Positions 35,669 through 50,600 of a stretch of 64,000 bases of DNA are shown one piece after another. The position numbers were made by a program, and so were the translations under genes. How positions within the stretch are numbered: position 1 is the first letter of the stretch; each line of letters starts with the position of its first letter. The stretch is from Osedax frankpressi (Eukaryota > Annelida > Polychaeta > Sabellida > Siboglinidae). The stretch lies in NCBI GenBank assembly GCA_964035775.1, contig OZ038316.1:30423885-30487884 (forward strand), in the 5' to 3' direction. The notes under the pieces are model-generated. The model saw only the letters and a list, made by a program, of their open reading frames with translations, had not been told where the DNA came from and did not search any database.

Positions 35669-38600
35669 CTGTAACAAGTATTATATATTTATTAATATAT
35701 AAATAAAGAAAACATTTATGCAAAGTTTAGGAAAGTTGAAATTATTAGGAGACATTTTCAAATTCTCAATTCTATAATCAAACATGAATAATAACAAGTA
35801 ATATATTAAAAGGACATAAAAATGAGACTATAAGAGATAATATGGAAATAGCAAAGAAATATTAAGGAGATAATCAGGAAATAAAAGAACAATAAGAGAA
35901 TAATATGAGATAATAAGGAGATAAGAGAATAATAATAGATAATAAGGAGATAATCAGAAGATAATAAGAGATAATAAGAGATAATAAAAGATAAGAGATA
36001 ATAACACATTTTTCTTTCTTTTCTACAATGATTTCTTACCGAAAAATAGTGATATTTTTTATGAATGTCCTAAATAATGAATTAATGACGTTGTACTTAC
36101 CGGGTTTGAATACGTCGTCATGGAGACTCGGTAGGAATTGATTAATTCGATCCCATGTAAGTCTCCAAAGTTGCACATGTGAATCTACAATGTAGATGAC
36201 CATAAGTGAGTTAGCAAGTGTTATGGTTTGTGAACGAGTGAGAGTGAGAATGTAAGAGTGCACTTACAACTAACCACTAGAATTATTGACGAGGATTCCA
36301 GCGGTGTTCATCACCAACAGCATATTCTTCAAAGACTCAGGAATCGCTTCGCACTGAAAATAAACAGTTTCACTTGTTATCTCATCTTCATGATTGCAAA
36401 ATCAAAAATACCTCATCTTGGAAGTGGAATTAGCAGAAGCTACGATTACTAACTAATAGATCGGAATCGCCTAAATGCATGTATTTGTCCATGAAATCGA
36501 GGATGGTGAGCCACAGAGCTGTGAAAGTTGATAAAGACAACAGAGGGGTGAGATGCTGTAGAAATACCTGTGATACATGATGGGGTAGGCATGAAAAGGT
36601 CTGTTTACATATGAAATATTCTATCAAATGCCAATAGAATGATTATTATCAATTTATTTCTTGTAATTTTAATAATAATAAAAAATAAATGAGTAAAATA
36701 ATATAATTATCAAAATATCATTCATATTTATAATTAATTTATATCATGACATATTACCTGTATATAATATGGGATGGAATGATAATAGTATGGAGGAGGT
36801 GGAGGGTATGTATTTTGATGTGGTAACCTTGCATAGTGTAGTGGAAGCTCTCATCCTCGTCTCTTCCATGCCGGTTGGATCCGAGGGGTTAATGGATTCC
36901 AGAAGACGAGATAGCAGTGGAAATAATACCTGGAGAGTTACAAGTGCAAAGATAATAAAGGATATTTAAAGTATAGTGTTATTCGGATAGTCGATACCAA
37001 TTTTATAACTTAGCGAACAGTAGGAAATGTAACGTAACAATGGCGTAGTAAGAATTGTAAAGTAATTATGGTGTAGTAGGAATTGTAAAGTAACTATGTT
37101 GTAGTAAGTGTTCTAGAGTAGTCGTGACATATTAAGCAAAAATTATAAAATCAATCTGAAGTAGTTGTTATTATAAAGTATAGAGATTTATAAATCTGTT
37201 TAAATCCTAGTTTAAGTACAACCATAGAGAATGAAAAAGCATAGCTTATCAAGTCATTCTCTTAGTGTTGACCTTGAGAAGAATATTGTATAAATTGAAA
37301 AAAAAAGAAAGTAGTGATGGAAATAATAATAATAAAAAAATATAATTAAAACAATTAATAAATAAAAATAAATAATAATGAAATAAAGTGATCCACCAAG
37401 AATAACAATAATATTTTTAAAATTAATTAGTTGATAAATTGAAACCCGGAGTTATATAAATTGTATAGGTGACTTAATGTTTGGGATATGGTTTTGCCAG
37501 AACCGATGTCGTGGGTATCTCACTGTTACCAGTAGAGAGAACATTGGCAACACTTTATCACTTGTTACAAGTACATTATTAATACTCGAAAAATACCCAA
37601 ACACCCAACAAAACTATATTAATAATTTCAAAATAAATTACAATATCTTAAAGGTTAGATAGATAAATCATATATATAAAGTAAAGCAGTATAAAAACTT
37701 ATCATGATCTTCTCTCATGGTGTAAATAATAAAAACAATACAAATTATAAATATTAAAAATAATAAAATAAAATAATAATTTTTTTTTAATGTAGAAAGT
37801 AAAATGTAATAACGTAGTAATAGTTATCTTAAGTTAATATTTTCATAATTGCTTATTATTAATGTCAATTTATATTGTCAAAAGATTATAATTTATAAAA
37901 AACCTGAAGAAAAAAATGTACAAATTCTTTTTATCCTAAATTAAGTAAAGTTGTAGTTATTATAAAGTAGTAGTCTGCAGTCTAAGTTGTAACCTTATTA
38001 AAACACGCTTCCCATTGAACAGCAGTCAGAGTTTGAAGATCGTGAACTAGTAGTGACCTCTGTAAGTAGGTCAACGCCTGAGACCTGACGTGGCGTCTGT
38101 GATCACAACATAATCGACCAATTCCTGAGTGGGAGTGGCTGACTAATAAAGGGGAGTTGCTAAGAGAAAAAAGTGAGTGGCTGATTGATAAAAGTAAATA
38201 GATTCAATTATTAAGTAGGGGAGTGATTAAATTGTAAAAGCTAGTATCTTTTAATAAAGGGGAGTTAATAATTAAATATAATGAATAAATAGTAATAAGA
38301 GTGGATGAATGATAAAGAGAAGATCTGAATAGTTTATGGGTGTTGCAATGAGGTAAAGAGGTATGGCTAAGAAAGAAAGGGGTGTGTCAAAGTTGTAATG
38401 GGTTGTGACGGCGCGGTTTAAATTCGACCTTGAAGCAAAGGACACCAGCACTGTATCCACAGGTTATTGGGCGGTGCGATATCTTCGTCATTTTCAATCG
38501 TAATCGACGTGCACTCGAGGTCAGCTAATGCGGTAGTAGGGGTGGCGCAGGTCTGGGTGGTGGAGGGTGTAGCGGCCACGCCAGAGGCTCTATCGTCGGT

Positions 38601-41600
38601 GACGGGGCTGGGGTCCACAGTGTAGATAACGGAGGCTCGGGTGTGCAGCGAATGCATGAGATCGAGCAACTGGATTGCGAGCGAATGGTATCTGTCCAAC
38701 TGAATTGGGAATACAGAAACGCTATTTTACTAGACGTTTATACGAGAAACAATATGTTGTAATAGTAAATGAATAAATAAAGTTGGACTTGAAAAAAATA
38801 GTTTTTAGACGAATTTGAAATGTAGGTATGAGGAGTAAGAGGGACGAAAGAGCTTTAAAGGGAAAAAAGGGACTAATGGAGCCTAGAGGAGGGAGGAATA
38901 AAGGGATTGTAGGGTTTAAAGGGGTAGAGAGGGTTAGAGGGACTAAAGGGGTCTAACATTTAACACATATAAGTCAAATGTCATATGATTCATTATTACA
39001 AGACCAACATTACGAGTGGAGTTGTCTGCAACATCATCCGAGTCTGAGATATCATCCAGGCGCTGAAATATATTTTTATTATTTTTATAGTTATTGTAGT
39101 TATAAATAATAATAAATTATTGATATTGTTAAAATATCAAGTTAAGAATCACAGCACAACAATGAGACCAAAGTATAATAAATAATAGTTAGAGGAGTGG
39201 TAGAGAATCTTTCGATTATATATTTTATTTTTTTATATTTATTTATAATTGTTTTAAAATTTATTTAAAAAATTTAAAATATAGCAAAGATAATAGGTGA
39301 GTTAATATTTAGAATAGGTATTGTCACAATGCACGAGTAGCCAAAGAAATGAAATGAAAGAATTTTATTTTCTAATAAATTATTTTTTTCTCTAATAATT
39401 CACCCTTTTGATGATAAAATCTCAGAATAATTTTTAAAATTTGTTGATATATTTTTAACTGCTCGAATAAATCTTTAATAAATGTTCATAATAGATAGAT
39501 AATATATAGCTGATAATATATAGGTATATTTTGTAAGTTAAATATATAATATACATTTTATTATTTTGAGTAGATTTTTTAAAAATACTACCTTATATCT
39601 AAGCCACAATATTATAAAGTAAATAAACATGAATATAATCTAAATAGAATTTTTTTAGATTTTTCAATTAATCCCAATTAGGAAATGGTGTATCTAGTAG
39701 ATAACTGTATTCTCTAACCTTTAAATGTAGACGCCGCGAGGATTTCACTACCATCCATAGAATTTAAGGCGAATTAAAAAACGCAATTAAATCAAAATTT
39801 AAATGAAAATCACGCATACGCGCCGAGTCCGCCCCGAGTACAGTTCTACGCAAACCTGCAAGTGGGACGGCGACGACTGCGACTTCCGCATCTGCGATGA
39901 CGCCGGCGCCGCCATTCGTTCGTTGTGACGTCGGCGATCGGCGGCCGCCGCCAACGACGCGTTCGCTTCGACGAACGTGCGAACGGCGTGAACGCAGAAC
40001 ACGAAATTCAGCCTCGTGATGTGGGCGGCGTCTCGAATCAAGTAGGCGAGGCTGTCGACGCATTTCACCAGCGATTTCACGTTCTGCGGCGGCGTCGAGG
40101 GGAGGCGGCGAGTAGAGGCGGCGCGAGGGATTCGCGGTACGGAGCGACGAGGAGCGACGAGGAGGGAAAGGAGCAGATTGCGCTGGAGGGCGAGCGAGGG
40201 GGCGAGGAGAATGGAGGAGGAGCTCAGTCTTCGTTACGGATGAGCGAGGAGGAGAGGTTGTCAAGTCTAGGTGGGAAGATCGCCGTTTAGCTAGCTGCAA
40301 GTTAATCTCATCGCATACAAACCGGTTCCTTGGCGATTACACTTCCATCTTCGGACTTCAAAGAAAATTGATTACTAATTTGATCGTTGACCTGTTTTGG
40401 AAATTGTTTAGTAATGAAGGAGTAAAGGGGTCTACCGAGTAAAAGAATAGTTAGTTTGAGTAAAGAAGGAGTTTTTGAATAAAGAGTAATTTATTTAGTA
40501 ATATAGTATAATATAGTATCGTTTATTTAGTTATATAGCTAAATTAAGTATTGTAGGTTAAATTTGAGTAATGAAGGAATTATTTGTGTAAAGAGAGTTT
40601 ATTAATAAAGGAAACTAAAGAAGACAAAGTAATACAGAGTAAACAAGAAGTAATTTGAGGTAATGTAAATACATGAATAACTGACCAGAAGCCAACTACC
40701 GCTTCTCTCGCTGACCGTTGAGTTCTTATTTGTTAGCTCACTATCGGAAGTGTATCCCCGGTCAATTTCACTCGAAACCGACGACATTGTGTATATTTCG
40801 CTGTCGGACTGTACGTCACCTGTCAATATGAACCAATAAAGAATTGCAGAGTGAAAATGAAACATTAGTCAATCTTGATAAATAGATTCAATAATGAGTC
40901 ATCAATAAATTGTACCAGCTGAAAATACATAATTATATTATTTTTTATTTTTGTGGACACATTAAAAGTTTTTATTAAAATCTTACATTACTCTGTTTAC
41001 TGATGTGAGAAAATGAGGGAATAATGAGATAGAGAGAAAAATGAGTAATACAGAGATAATAATAATATGTCATAATGTGTCATAATAAATAATGAGTCAT
41101 AGAAAAAATTATGAGTCAGAAGAATCATAACTCAGGTAAATTCACGAAACCTGAGTGTTCATGAAGAGTGCATTCCTCGTAGTTAGGGGGACATACTCCT
41201 GCCCCCGCCACCTAGCGATGAAGAGAAGGGTAATGAGATGGAGATACTGGGGGTTGTGTTCGGAGTGTTGAAGATGATAGTAAGAACAAATACATAGGAC
41301 ACAAGATAGTAAGAACAAACTGGGTAAAAACAGACTTCTAACTCATAAATGTTAGATAAACGAACCTCCAATCTCTAACTGGGAGAGAACCTGACCTCTG
41401 CCCTCTGACCCCTAGCATACTTTGACATCAACCTCATATATATATATATATAAGTTTAACATTTGGCCACTATTGGGAATATAATCCAATCTCTGACGTG
41501 ACCTCTAACCTCTAGCAGAGTGACCTCTAACCTCTAGCAGAGTAAACAGCGTGTACCAGTCGCGGGCGGTGTGTACATTCGCAGCGTTCGACTTCAACAG

Positions 41601-44600
41601 TTCGTAGAGTCCGTAGGAGACGTGGGTGGAGACGCGCTCCATGGCTTGGGGTGTCATCGCCAACAGGATGGATAAAGCCGACAGCACTTCAACATCATCC
41701 TGCAGACGTCGGGAGTGAGGGAGGGCAGGAGATTAAATTCAGACAAATTCTATTTGCACATCTCGCTATCTATTGTAGAGAATAGGGTCGGATGTGGCAC
41801 TATAATAACGCTATTGTTTCAATTATAGATAACGAATGAAGTGAACACAATGAATTTGAAAATAGACACGCTGAAATAATTCTCCTCTAAATATTGCATA
41901 ATAATGTAAACAATGACTAGGATCAGCTATTTCTATTCTTATGTCATGCATTGTGTATGATTCATGAGAGTAGTAGGCAAAGACTGAAAACTTAAGAAAT
42001 AATATATATTAGACTTCCTATAAGTCTTATTATACAGTAAATTTATAAGACACATAGTATATACCTTATTAAAATTATATTAAAATACGATTAATTTTTT
42101 TAAATTGAAATTTAAAACAAATCTATTCTTAAAATATCAGTTTCCATTGTTTAGATAAAGTTAGTGAGCATTGCCTATGTCTTTTATTGCTAATCTTCTG
42201 TTTTAAAACGTAACTAGAAGTTATTCGCAGGCGCCGCGCGATGAGACCTGGAAGAGAAGTCGAATCGACAGTCGTAGCAGTCCGACGACGGCGCGCTCCA
42301 CCAGGCGGCGCTCCGCAGTCGGTGACGTCACAATGGACTGGATGTGGTGGCGGACGTCTTGCCAGTAGAGGGAGGCGCGGTCGCGGTTCTGCAGAATCAA
42401 CCGGAAGAGCAGTTCGAGGAAGAATACGCAGCTGTCTTCATCTCGAGGGGTACCGTTCATGTTTGTCTGGTGTTCAGCACATCCGCTTACCTCTAGTAGG
42501 GCCTGTGAATAGGGAGTGGGGTTTAGGAGTTAATTGGGAGGGTGAAATGACTACTAGTAGGGCCTGTGAAGAGGGAGTGGGGTTTGGAGTTAACTGGGAG
42601 GGTGAAATGACTACTAGTAGGGCCTGTGAAGAGGGAGTGGGGTTTGGAGTTAATTGGAAGGGTGAAATGACTACTAGTAGGGCCTGTGAAGAGGGAGTGG
42701 GGTTTGGAGTTAATTGGAAGGGTGAAATGAACTACTAGTAGGGCTTGTGAAGAGGGAGTGGGGTTTGGAGTTAATTGGGAGGGTGAAATGACTACTAGTA
42801 GGGCCTGTGAAGAGGGAGTGGGGTTTGGAGTTAATTGGGAGGGTGAAATGACTACTAGTAGGGCCTGTGAAGAGGGAGTGGGGTTTGGAGTTAATTGGGG
42901 GGGTGAAATGACTACTAGTAGGGCCTGTGAAGAGGGAGTGGGGTTTGGAGTTAATTGGGAGGGTGAAATGACTACTAGTAGGGCCTGTGAAGAGGGAGTG
43001 GGGTTTGGAGTTAATTGGGAGGGTGAAATGACTACTAGTAGGGCTTGTGAAGAGGGAGTGGGGTTTGGAGTTAATTGGGAGGGTGAAATGACTACTAGTA
43101 GGGCCTGTGAAGAGGGAGTGGGGTTTGGAGTTAATTGGGAGGGTGAAATGACTACTAGTAGGGCCTGTGAAGAGGGAGTGGGGTTTGGAGTTAATTGGGA
43201 GGGTGAAATGACTACTAGTAGGGCCTGTGAAGAGGGAGTGGGGTTTGGAGTTAATTGGAAGGGTGAAACGACTACTAGTAGGGCCTGTGAAGAGGGAGTG
43301 GGGTTTGGAGTTAATTGGGAGGGTGAAATGACTACTAGTAGGGCCTGTGAAGAGGGAGTGGGGTTTGGAGTTAATTGGGAGGGTGAAATGACTACTAGTA
43401 GGGCCTGTGAAGAGGGAGTGGGGTTTGGAGTTAACTGGGAGGGTGTAATGACTACTAGTAGGGCCTGTGAAGAGGGAGTGGGGTTAGGAGTTAATTGGAA
43501 GGGTGAAATGACTACTAGTAGGGCCTGTGAAGAGGGAGTGGGGTTTGGAGTTAATTGGGAGGGTGAAATGACTACTAGTAGGGCCTGTGAAGAGGGAGTG
43601 GGGTTAGGAGTTAATTGGGAGTGTGAAATGACTACTAGTAGGGCCTGTGAAGAGGGAGTGGGGTTTGGAGTTAACTGGGAGGGTGTAATGACTACTAGTA
43701 GGGCCTGTGAAGAGGGAGTGGGGTTTGGAGTTAATTGGGGGGGTGAAATGACTACTAGTAGGGCCTGTGAAGAGGGAGTGGGGTTTGGAGTTAATTGGAA
43801 GGTTGAAATGACTACTAGTAGGGCCTGTGAAGAGGGAGTGGGGTTTGGAGTTAATTGGAAGGGTGAAATGACTACTAGTAGGGCCTGTGAAGAGGGAGTG
43901 GAGTTAGGAGTTAATTGGGAGGGTGAAATGACTACTAGTAGGGCTTGTGAAGAGGGAGTGGGGTTTGGAGTTAATTGGGGGGGTGAAATGACTACTAGTA
44001 GGGCCTGTGAAGAGGGAGTGGGGTTTGGAGTTAACTGGCAGGGTGAAATGACTACTAGTAGGGCCTGTGAAGAGGGAGTGGGGTTAAGAGTTAATTGGGA
44101 GGGTAAAATGACTACTAGTAGGGCCTGTGAAGAGGGAGTGGGGTTAAGAGTTAATTGGAAGGGTGAAATGACTACTAGTAGGGCCTGTGAAGAGGGAGTG
44201 GGGTTTGGAGTTAATTGGGGGGGTGAAATGACTACTAGTAGGGCCTGTGAAGAGGGAGTGGGGTTTGGAGTTAATTGTGAGGGTGAAATGACTACTAGTA
44301 GGGCCTGTGAAGAGGGAGTGGGGTTTGGAGTTAATTGGGAGGGTGAAATGACTACTAGTAGGGCCTGTGAAGAGGGAGTGGGGTTTGGAGTTAATTGGAA
44401 GGTTGAAATGACTACTAGTAGGGCCTGTGAAGAGGGAGTGGGGTTTGGAGTTAATTGGAAGGGTGAAATGACTACTAGTAGGGCCTGTGAAGAGGGAGTG
44501 GAGTTAGGAGTTAATTGGGAGGGTGAAATGACTACTAGTAGGGCTTGTGAAGAGGGAGTGGGGTTTGGAGTTAATTTGGAGGGTGAAATGACTACTAGTA

Positions 44601-47600
44601 GGGCCTGTGAAGAGGGAGTGGGGTTTGGAGTTAATTGGGAGGGTGAAATGACTACTAGTAGGGCCTGTGAAGAGGGAGTGGGGTTTGGAGTTAATTGGGA
44701 GGGTGAAATGACTACTAGTAGGACCTGTGAAGAGGGAGTGGGGTTTGGAGTTAATTGGAAGGGTGAAATGACTACTAGTAGGGCCTGTGAAGAGGGAGTG
44801 GGGTTAGGAGTTAATTGGAAGGGTGAAATGACTACTAGTAGGGCCTGTGAAGAGGAAGTGGGGTTAAGAGTTAATTGGGAGGGTAAAATGACTACTAGTA
44901 GGGCCTGTGAAGAGGGAGTGGGGTTTGGAGTTAACTGGCAGGGTGAAATGACTACTAGTAGGGCCTGTGAAGAGGGAGTGGGGTTAAGAGTTAATTGGGA
45001 GGGTAAAATGACTACTAGTAGGGCCTGTGAAGAGGGAGTGGGGTTTGGAGTTAACTGGCAGGGTGAAATGACTACTAGTAGGGCCTGTGAAGAGGGAGTG
45101 GGGTTAAGAGTTAATTGGGAGGGTGAAATGACTACTAGTAGGGCCTGTGAAGAGGGAGTGGGGTTTGGAGTTAACTGGCAGGGTGAAATGACTACTAGTA
45201 GGGCCTGTGAAGAGGGAGTGGAGTTAGGAGTTAATTGGAAGGGTGAAATGACTACTAGTAGGGCCTGTGAAGAGGGAGTGGGGTTTGGAGTTAACTGGGA
45301 GGGTGAAATGACTACTAGTAGGGCCTGTGAAGAGGGAGTGGGGTTTGGAGTTAATTTGGAGGGTGAAATGACTACTAGTAGGGCCTGTGAAGAGGGAGTG
45401 GGGTTTGGAGTTAATTGGGAGGGTGAAATGACTACTAGTAGGGCCTGTGAAGAGGGAGTGGGGTTTAGAGTTAATTGGAAGTGTGAAATGACTACTAGTA
45501 GGGCCTGTGAAGAGGGAGTGGGGTTTGGAGTTAATTGGAAGGGTGAAATGACTACTAGTAGGGCCTGTGAAGAGGGAGTGGGGTTTGGAGTTAATTGGAA
45601 GGGTGAAATGACTACTAGTAGGGCCTGTGAAGAGGGAGTGGGGTTTGGAGTTAACTGGAAGGGTGAAATGACTACTAGTAGGGCCTGTGAAGAGGGAGTG
45701 GGGTTTGGAGTTAACTGGAAGGGTGAAATGACTACTAGTAGGGCCTGTGAAGAGGGAGTGGGGTTTGGAGTTAACTGGAAGGGTGAAATGACTACTAGTA
45801 GGGCCTGTGAAGAGGGAGTGGGGTTTGGAGTTAATTGGAAGGGTGAAATGACTACTAGTAGGGCCTGTGAAGAGGGAGTGGGGTTTGGAGTTAATTGGGA
45901 GGGTGAAATGACTACTAGTAGGGCCTGTGAAGAGGGAGTGGGGTTTGGAGTTAATTGGGAGGGTAAAATGACTACTAGTAGGGCCTGTGAAGAGGGAGTG
46001 GGGTTTGGAGTTAATTGGGAGGGTGAAATGACTACTAGTAGGGCCTGTGAAGAGGGAGTGGGGTTAGGAGTTAATTGTGAGGGTGAAATGACTACTAGTA
46101 GGGCCTGTGAAGAGGGAGTGGGGTTTGGAGTTAATTGGAAGGGTGAAATGACTACTAGTAGGGCCTGTGAAGAGGGAGTGGGGTTTGGAGTTAATTGGAA
46201 GGGTGAAATGACTACTAGTAGGGCCTGTGAAGAGGGAGTGGGGTTTGGAGTTAACTGGAAGGGTGAAATGACTACTAGTAGGGCCTGTGAAGAGGGAGTG
46301 GGGTTTGGAGTTAACTGGAAGGGTGAAATGACTACTAGTAGGGCCTGTGAAGAGGGAGTGGGGTTTGGAGTTAACTGGAAGGGTGAAATGACTACTAGTA
46401 GGGCCTGTGAAGAGGGAGTGGGGTTTGGAGTTAACTGGAAGGGTGAAATGACTACTAGTAGGGCCTGTGAAGAGGGAGTGGGGTTTGGAGTTAACTGGAA
46501 GGGTGAAATGACTACTAGTAGGGCCTGTGAAGAGGGATTGGGGTTAGGAGTTAATTGGGAGGGTGAAATGACTACTAGTAGGGCCTGTGAAGAGGGAGTG
46601 GGGTTAGGAGTTAATTGGGAGGGTGAAATGACTACTAGTAGGGCCTGTGAAGAGGAAGTGGGGTTAGGAGTTAATTGGGAGGGTAAAATGACTACTAGTA
46701 GGGCCTGTGAAGAGGGAGTGGGGTTTGGAGTTAATTGGAAGGGTGAAATAACTACTAGTAGGGCCTGTGAAGAGGGAGTGGGGTTTGGAGTTAATTGGGA
46801 GGGTGAAATGACTACTAGTAGGGCCTGTGAAGAGGGAGTGGGGTTAGGAGTTAATTGGGAGGGTGAAATGACTACTAGTAGGGCCTGTGAAGAGGGAGTG
46901 GGGTTATGAGTTAATTGGCAGGGTAAAATGACTACTAGTAGGGCATGTGAAGATGGAGTGGGGTTTGGAGTTAATTGGAAGGGTGAAATAACTACTAGTA
47001 GGGCCTGTGAAGAGGGAGTGGGGTTTGGAGTTAATTGGGAGGGTGAAATGACTACTAGTAGGGCCTGTGAAGAGGGAGTGGGGTTTGGAGTTAATTGGGA
47101 GGGTGAAATAACTACTAGTAGGGCCTGTGAAGAGGAAGTGGGGTTTAGAGTTAATTGGAAGTGTGAAATGACTACTAGTAGGACCTGAGTAGGGTTAGTA
47201 TATCCTGATGAGTGTGGTGGGTGTTATGTAGGATATTGGGATAGCTATTAATGATAGGGCTTGCTGTGTAGGGTAGGGATCAGGTGATATCAGAGAAGTT
47301 AGAGACTTAAATAGGGTCAGAGGTAAATTAGGGATCGAAAAAAGAACCTAAAGAGTGGTTGGGGATTATTAGCAAGGTCCATGTTCTTTGAAGCGGAAAG
47401 TTAGATTATTAACATAATGAAAACACAATTTCACAGTGTGATTGCGACAGGCACTTTGAGGAAATGCATTTCACGAGAAGAGTAAGCAGTAAGTAGTAAG
47501 TAAGTATTTCGAGAAGAGTAAGCACTAGGTAAGAGTAGGAAATAGGACTTCACGGGATAGGTGTATCAGTGATGCCATAACACTTATACTGTCTATGACG

Positions 47601-50600
47601 TAATAAGTGATTATATCCAAGATATAATAAGTGTAACGGAGATGATGTAACATGTAGAACCTTAATAAGTTCGGACAAAGACTCCGAGCGCAGAAATCTA
47701 CTGTCAGTGACTAATTGGTCAATGTGGCAGGCTTCGATGCAATTCTGAGCCCTGGTCACGGCTTTCTTATCCTCGGAAGTAATGCCGTTGGCGGTGGTCT
47801 GAGTGGGAGGGTTTAATGTGACCGGTGCTGACCAGTGGTGATGGGGTTAGTGCAGGCTTAATAAGGGGCTTAATAAGGGGCTTAACAAGGGGTGTAGATT
47901 GGAAAGTGGTGCAGTTTAGTGAATATGAAGCTTAACGGGGGATGTCTTAATGTGGGTTTTAGTGAGGATTGCAGCTTAGTAGGATTAAAGAGGAGCCTAA
48001 TGCGGGGTAATAGATTAGTGAGGGTTTAATTTTGGCATCTCTTTGTAATTTAGTGAGGTGGTGGTTTAATGAGGGGTTTCCTAAATGTGGAGTGGTAGTT
48101 TAATGAGGGGTTTCCTAAATTTGGAGTGGTAGTTTAATGAGGGGTTTCCTAAATTTGGAGTGGTAGTTTAATGAGGGGTTTCCTAAATATGGAGTGGTAG
48201 TTTAATGAGGGGTTTCCTAAATTTGGAGTGGTAGTTTAATGAGGGGTTTCCTAAATGTGGAGTGGTAGTTTAATGAGGGGTTTCCTAAATGTGGAGTGGT
48301 AGTTTAATGAGGGGTTTCCTATATGTAGAGTGGTAGTTTAATGAGGGGTTTCCTAAATGTGGAGTGGTAGTTTAATGAGGGGTTTCTCTAATGTGGAGTG
48401 GTGGTTTAATGATGGGTTTCTCTAATGTGGAGTGGTGGTTTAATGAGGGGTTTCCTAAATGTGGAGTAGTGGTTTAATGAGGGGTTTCCTAAATGTGGAG
48501 TGCTAGTTTAATGATGGGTTTCTCTAATACGGGGTGTTAGCTTAATGAGAAGTTTCTTTAATACGGGGTGATAGTTTAATGATGGGTTTCTCTAATGCGG
48601 GGTGTTAGCTTAGTGAGAAGTTTCCTTAGGGTGGTGGGTCGGAGTGCAAACAAACCTTACCAGACGAGCTGTCAGATGAAGTTGTGAAATAAGAATAGAA
48701 ACTGCTAAGCACACCTGTGTCACTCCTGTTGGCAGTGAAGAGAGTTATGTAATATCTACAATAATATACTAATCATATTACATTCAAGCACATATCAAGT
48801 AAATTTAATCCTCAAATCGCATATGTCACATGTCACTTTTGTCAGAAATTCACACATCCTTGCTTCACTTTTGTATATAACAATATATATAACTACTTGT
48901 TCAAATTTCATTTCTCTGTATCTAAATATGCACACAACTCAATAAAGACATATTTCTTACAATATAGTTACTATAGAGTGACTATATAGTTACTATAGAG
49001 TGACTATATAGTTACTATAGAGTGACTATATAGTTACTATAGAGTGACTATATAGTTACTATAGAGTGACTATATAGTTACTATAGAGTGACTATATAGT
49101 TACTATAGAGTGACTATATAGTTACTATAGAGTGACTATATAGTTACTATAGAGTGAGTATATAGTTACTATAGAGTGAGTATATAGTTACTATAGAGTG
49201 ACTATATAGTTACTATAGAGTGAGTATATAGTTACTATAGAGTGAGTATATAGTTACTATAGAGTGACTATATAGTTACTATAGAGTGACTATATAGTTA
49301 CTATAGAGTGACAATATAGTTACTATAGAGTGACAATATAGTTACTATAGAGTGACTATATAGTTACTATAGAGTGACTATATAGCAACTATATAGCGAA
49401 ATTGTAGATGTAGACAAAGCGAAAATTCTGAGATTTATGCTACTTTCATTAAACAAACCTTAGATTCGATTCATTCGATTCTGTCTTCACGAGCGAAATC
49501 TTTCCGTTGGGGCTCAAAAAGTCCTCAACCTAAGGAGAGCTTATAGTTGGTAACGAGGTCGTGACATTTGCATTATTCGCAATCGAAGCAAACAAACAAA
49601 ACTTATATTATAACAATATGATTTGTTCGCGAGCATGTATTAATAACATTTAACAGAACCTTGTGAAATGAGTTACCCATAGTACTTTATTACATTAATA
49701 TACAAATGACGTAAATATTGCGTAAGATACATTACAAGCACACGGTTCATTACATAATCCGTTCATTCATGGAAATAACGAAACCTGTAGACAATATTTT
49801 AGGTAATGAGAGAATTAATGAAATTAATGAAAAATGGTCGATTGCAATGTAAAAAAATTTAATAGATTCCTAAATGAAATTGATTAAGAATTAAATTAAA
49901 AATTATGTTGGAAATATTATAAATTGATATTTACAAAAAAAATTTAATTCAATTTTTTATAAAAATGAATTCCAAATTATTTGACATTATAAAAATAAAT
50001 CACTTGGCAGATGATGCGGGGGTCTGGATGTGCAAACCTCAACTAGAAACTCCGGCAAAAGATTCGCTCTGTACAACTGCAACAGGCAGTCTAGAATATT
50101 CTTCCAACCGTCCCTCAGAATGTCCGCATGCCGATTGGTCAGCGTGAAGACGGTACGGGCGGCCAGACGCGCCTTTACATTGTTACCCAGAACAATGGGC
50201 AGAGACTCTGCAGACTATAGAGAGATTAGATGTAGGGGTAGGGAGAGGGATATATAGGAGGTGGCGGAGAGGGCGATTTAGGGAGTGGCGGAGAGGGCGA
50301 TTTAGGTGGCGAAGGAGAGGGAGATGTAGGGGTTGAGAGAGATGTAGGGGTTGAGGGAGATGTAGGGGTTGAGGGAGATGCAGGGGGAGATATAGTAGTT
50401 GATGAAAGGTAGTAGATATTTTACAATTGGATGAGACTGCAGATTGAGGTGTTAAGTGGTTTGTGAAAATGGTTGCATGAGTAAGGGGACTGTAAGAGAA
50501 AGGCAAGGAAAGGGCGAAAGGAGTAAAGATGTAGAGATTAATGGGAGAGTGAGAGGATGGTAAGGAAAGAACAAGGGGAAGAACAATGAAGAGGAATGTG

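Noticed and set aside
39764-40300. Arg/Ser-rich frames on both strands in a GC-rich patch
   Set aside because: Shadows of gbf1 exon 30 (39856-40083) and its flanking GC-rich intron; only the exon frame matches GBF1.
42758-47188. Plus-strand open frame of over 1,380 codons made of 20-residue repeats
   Set aside because: It lies wholly inside the 60-bp array, antisense to gbf1 intron 24. A 60-bp period keeps any stop-free unit open. Variation among units changes residues freely, and the frame has no non-repetitive domain.
48960-49387. CRISPR-like regular repeats
   Set aside because: Units are contiguous with no spacers, and the surroundings are eukaryotic exons and introns.
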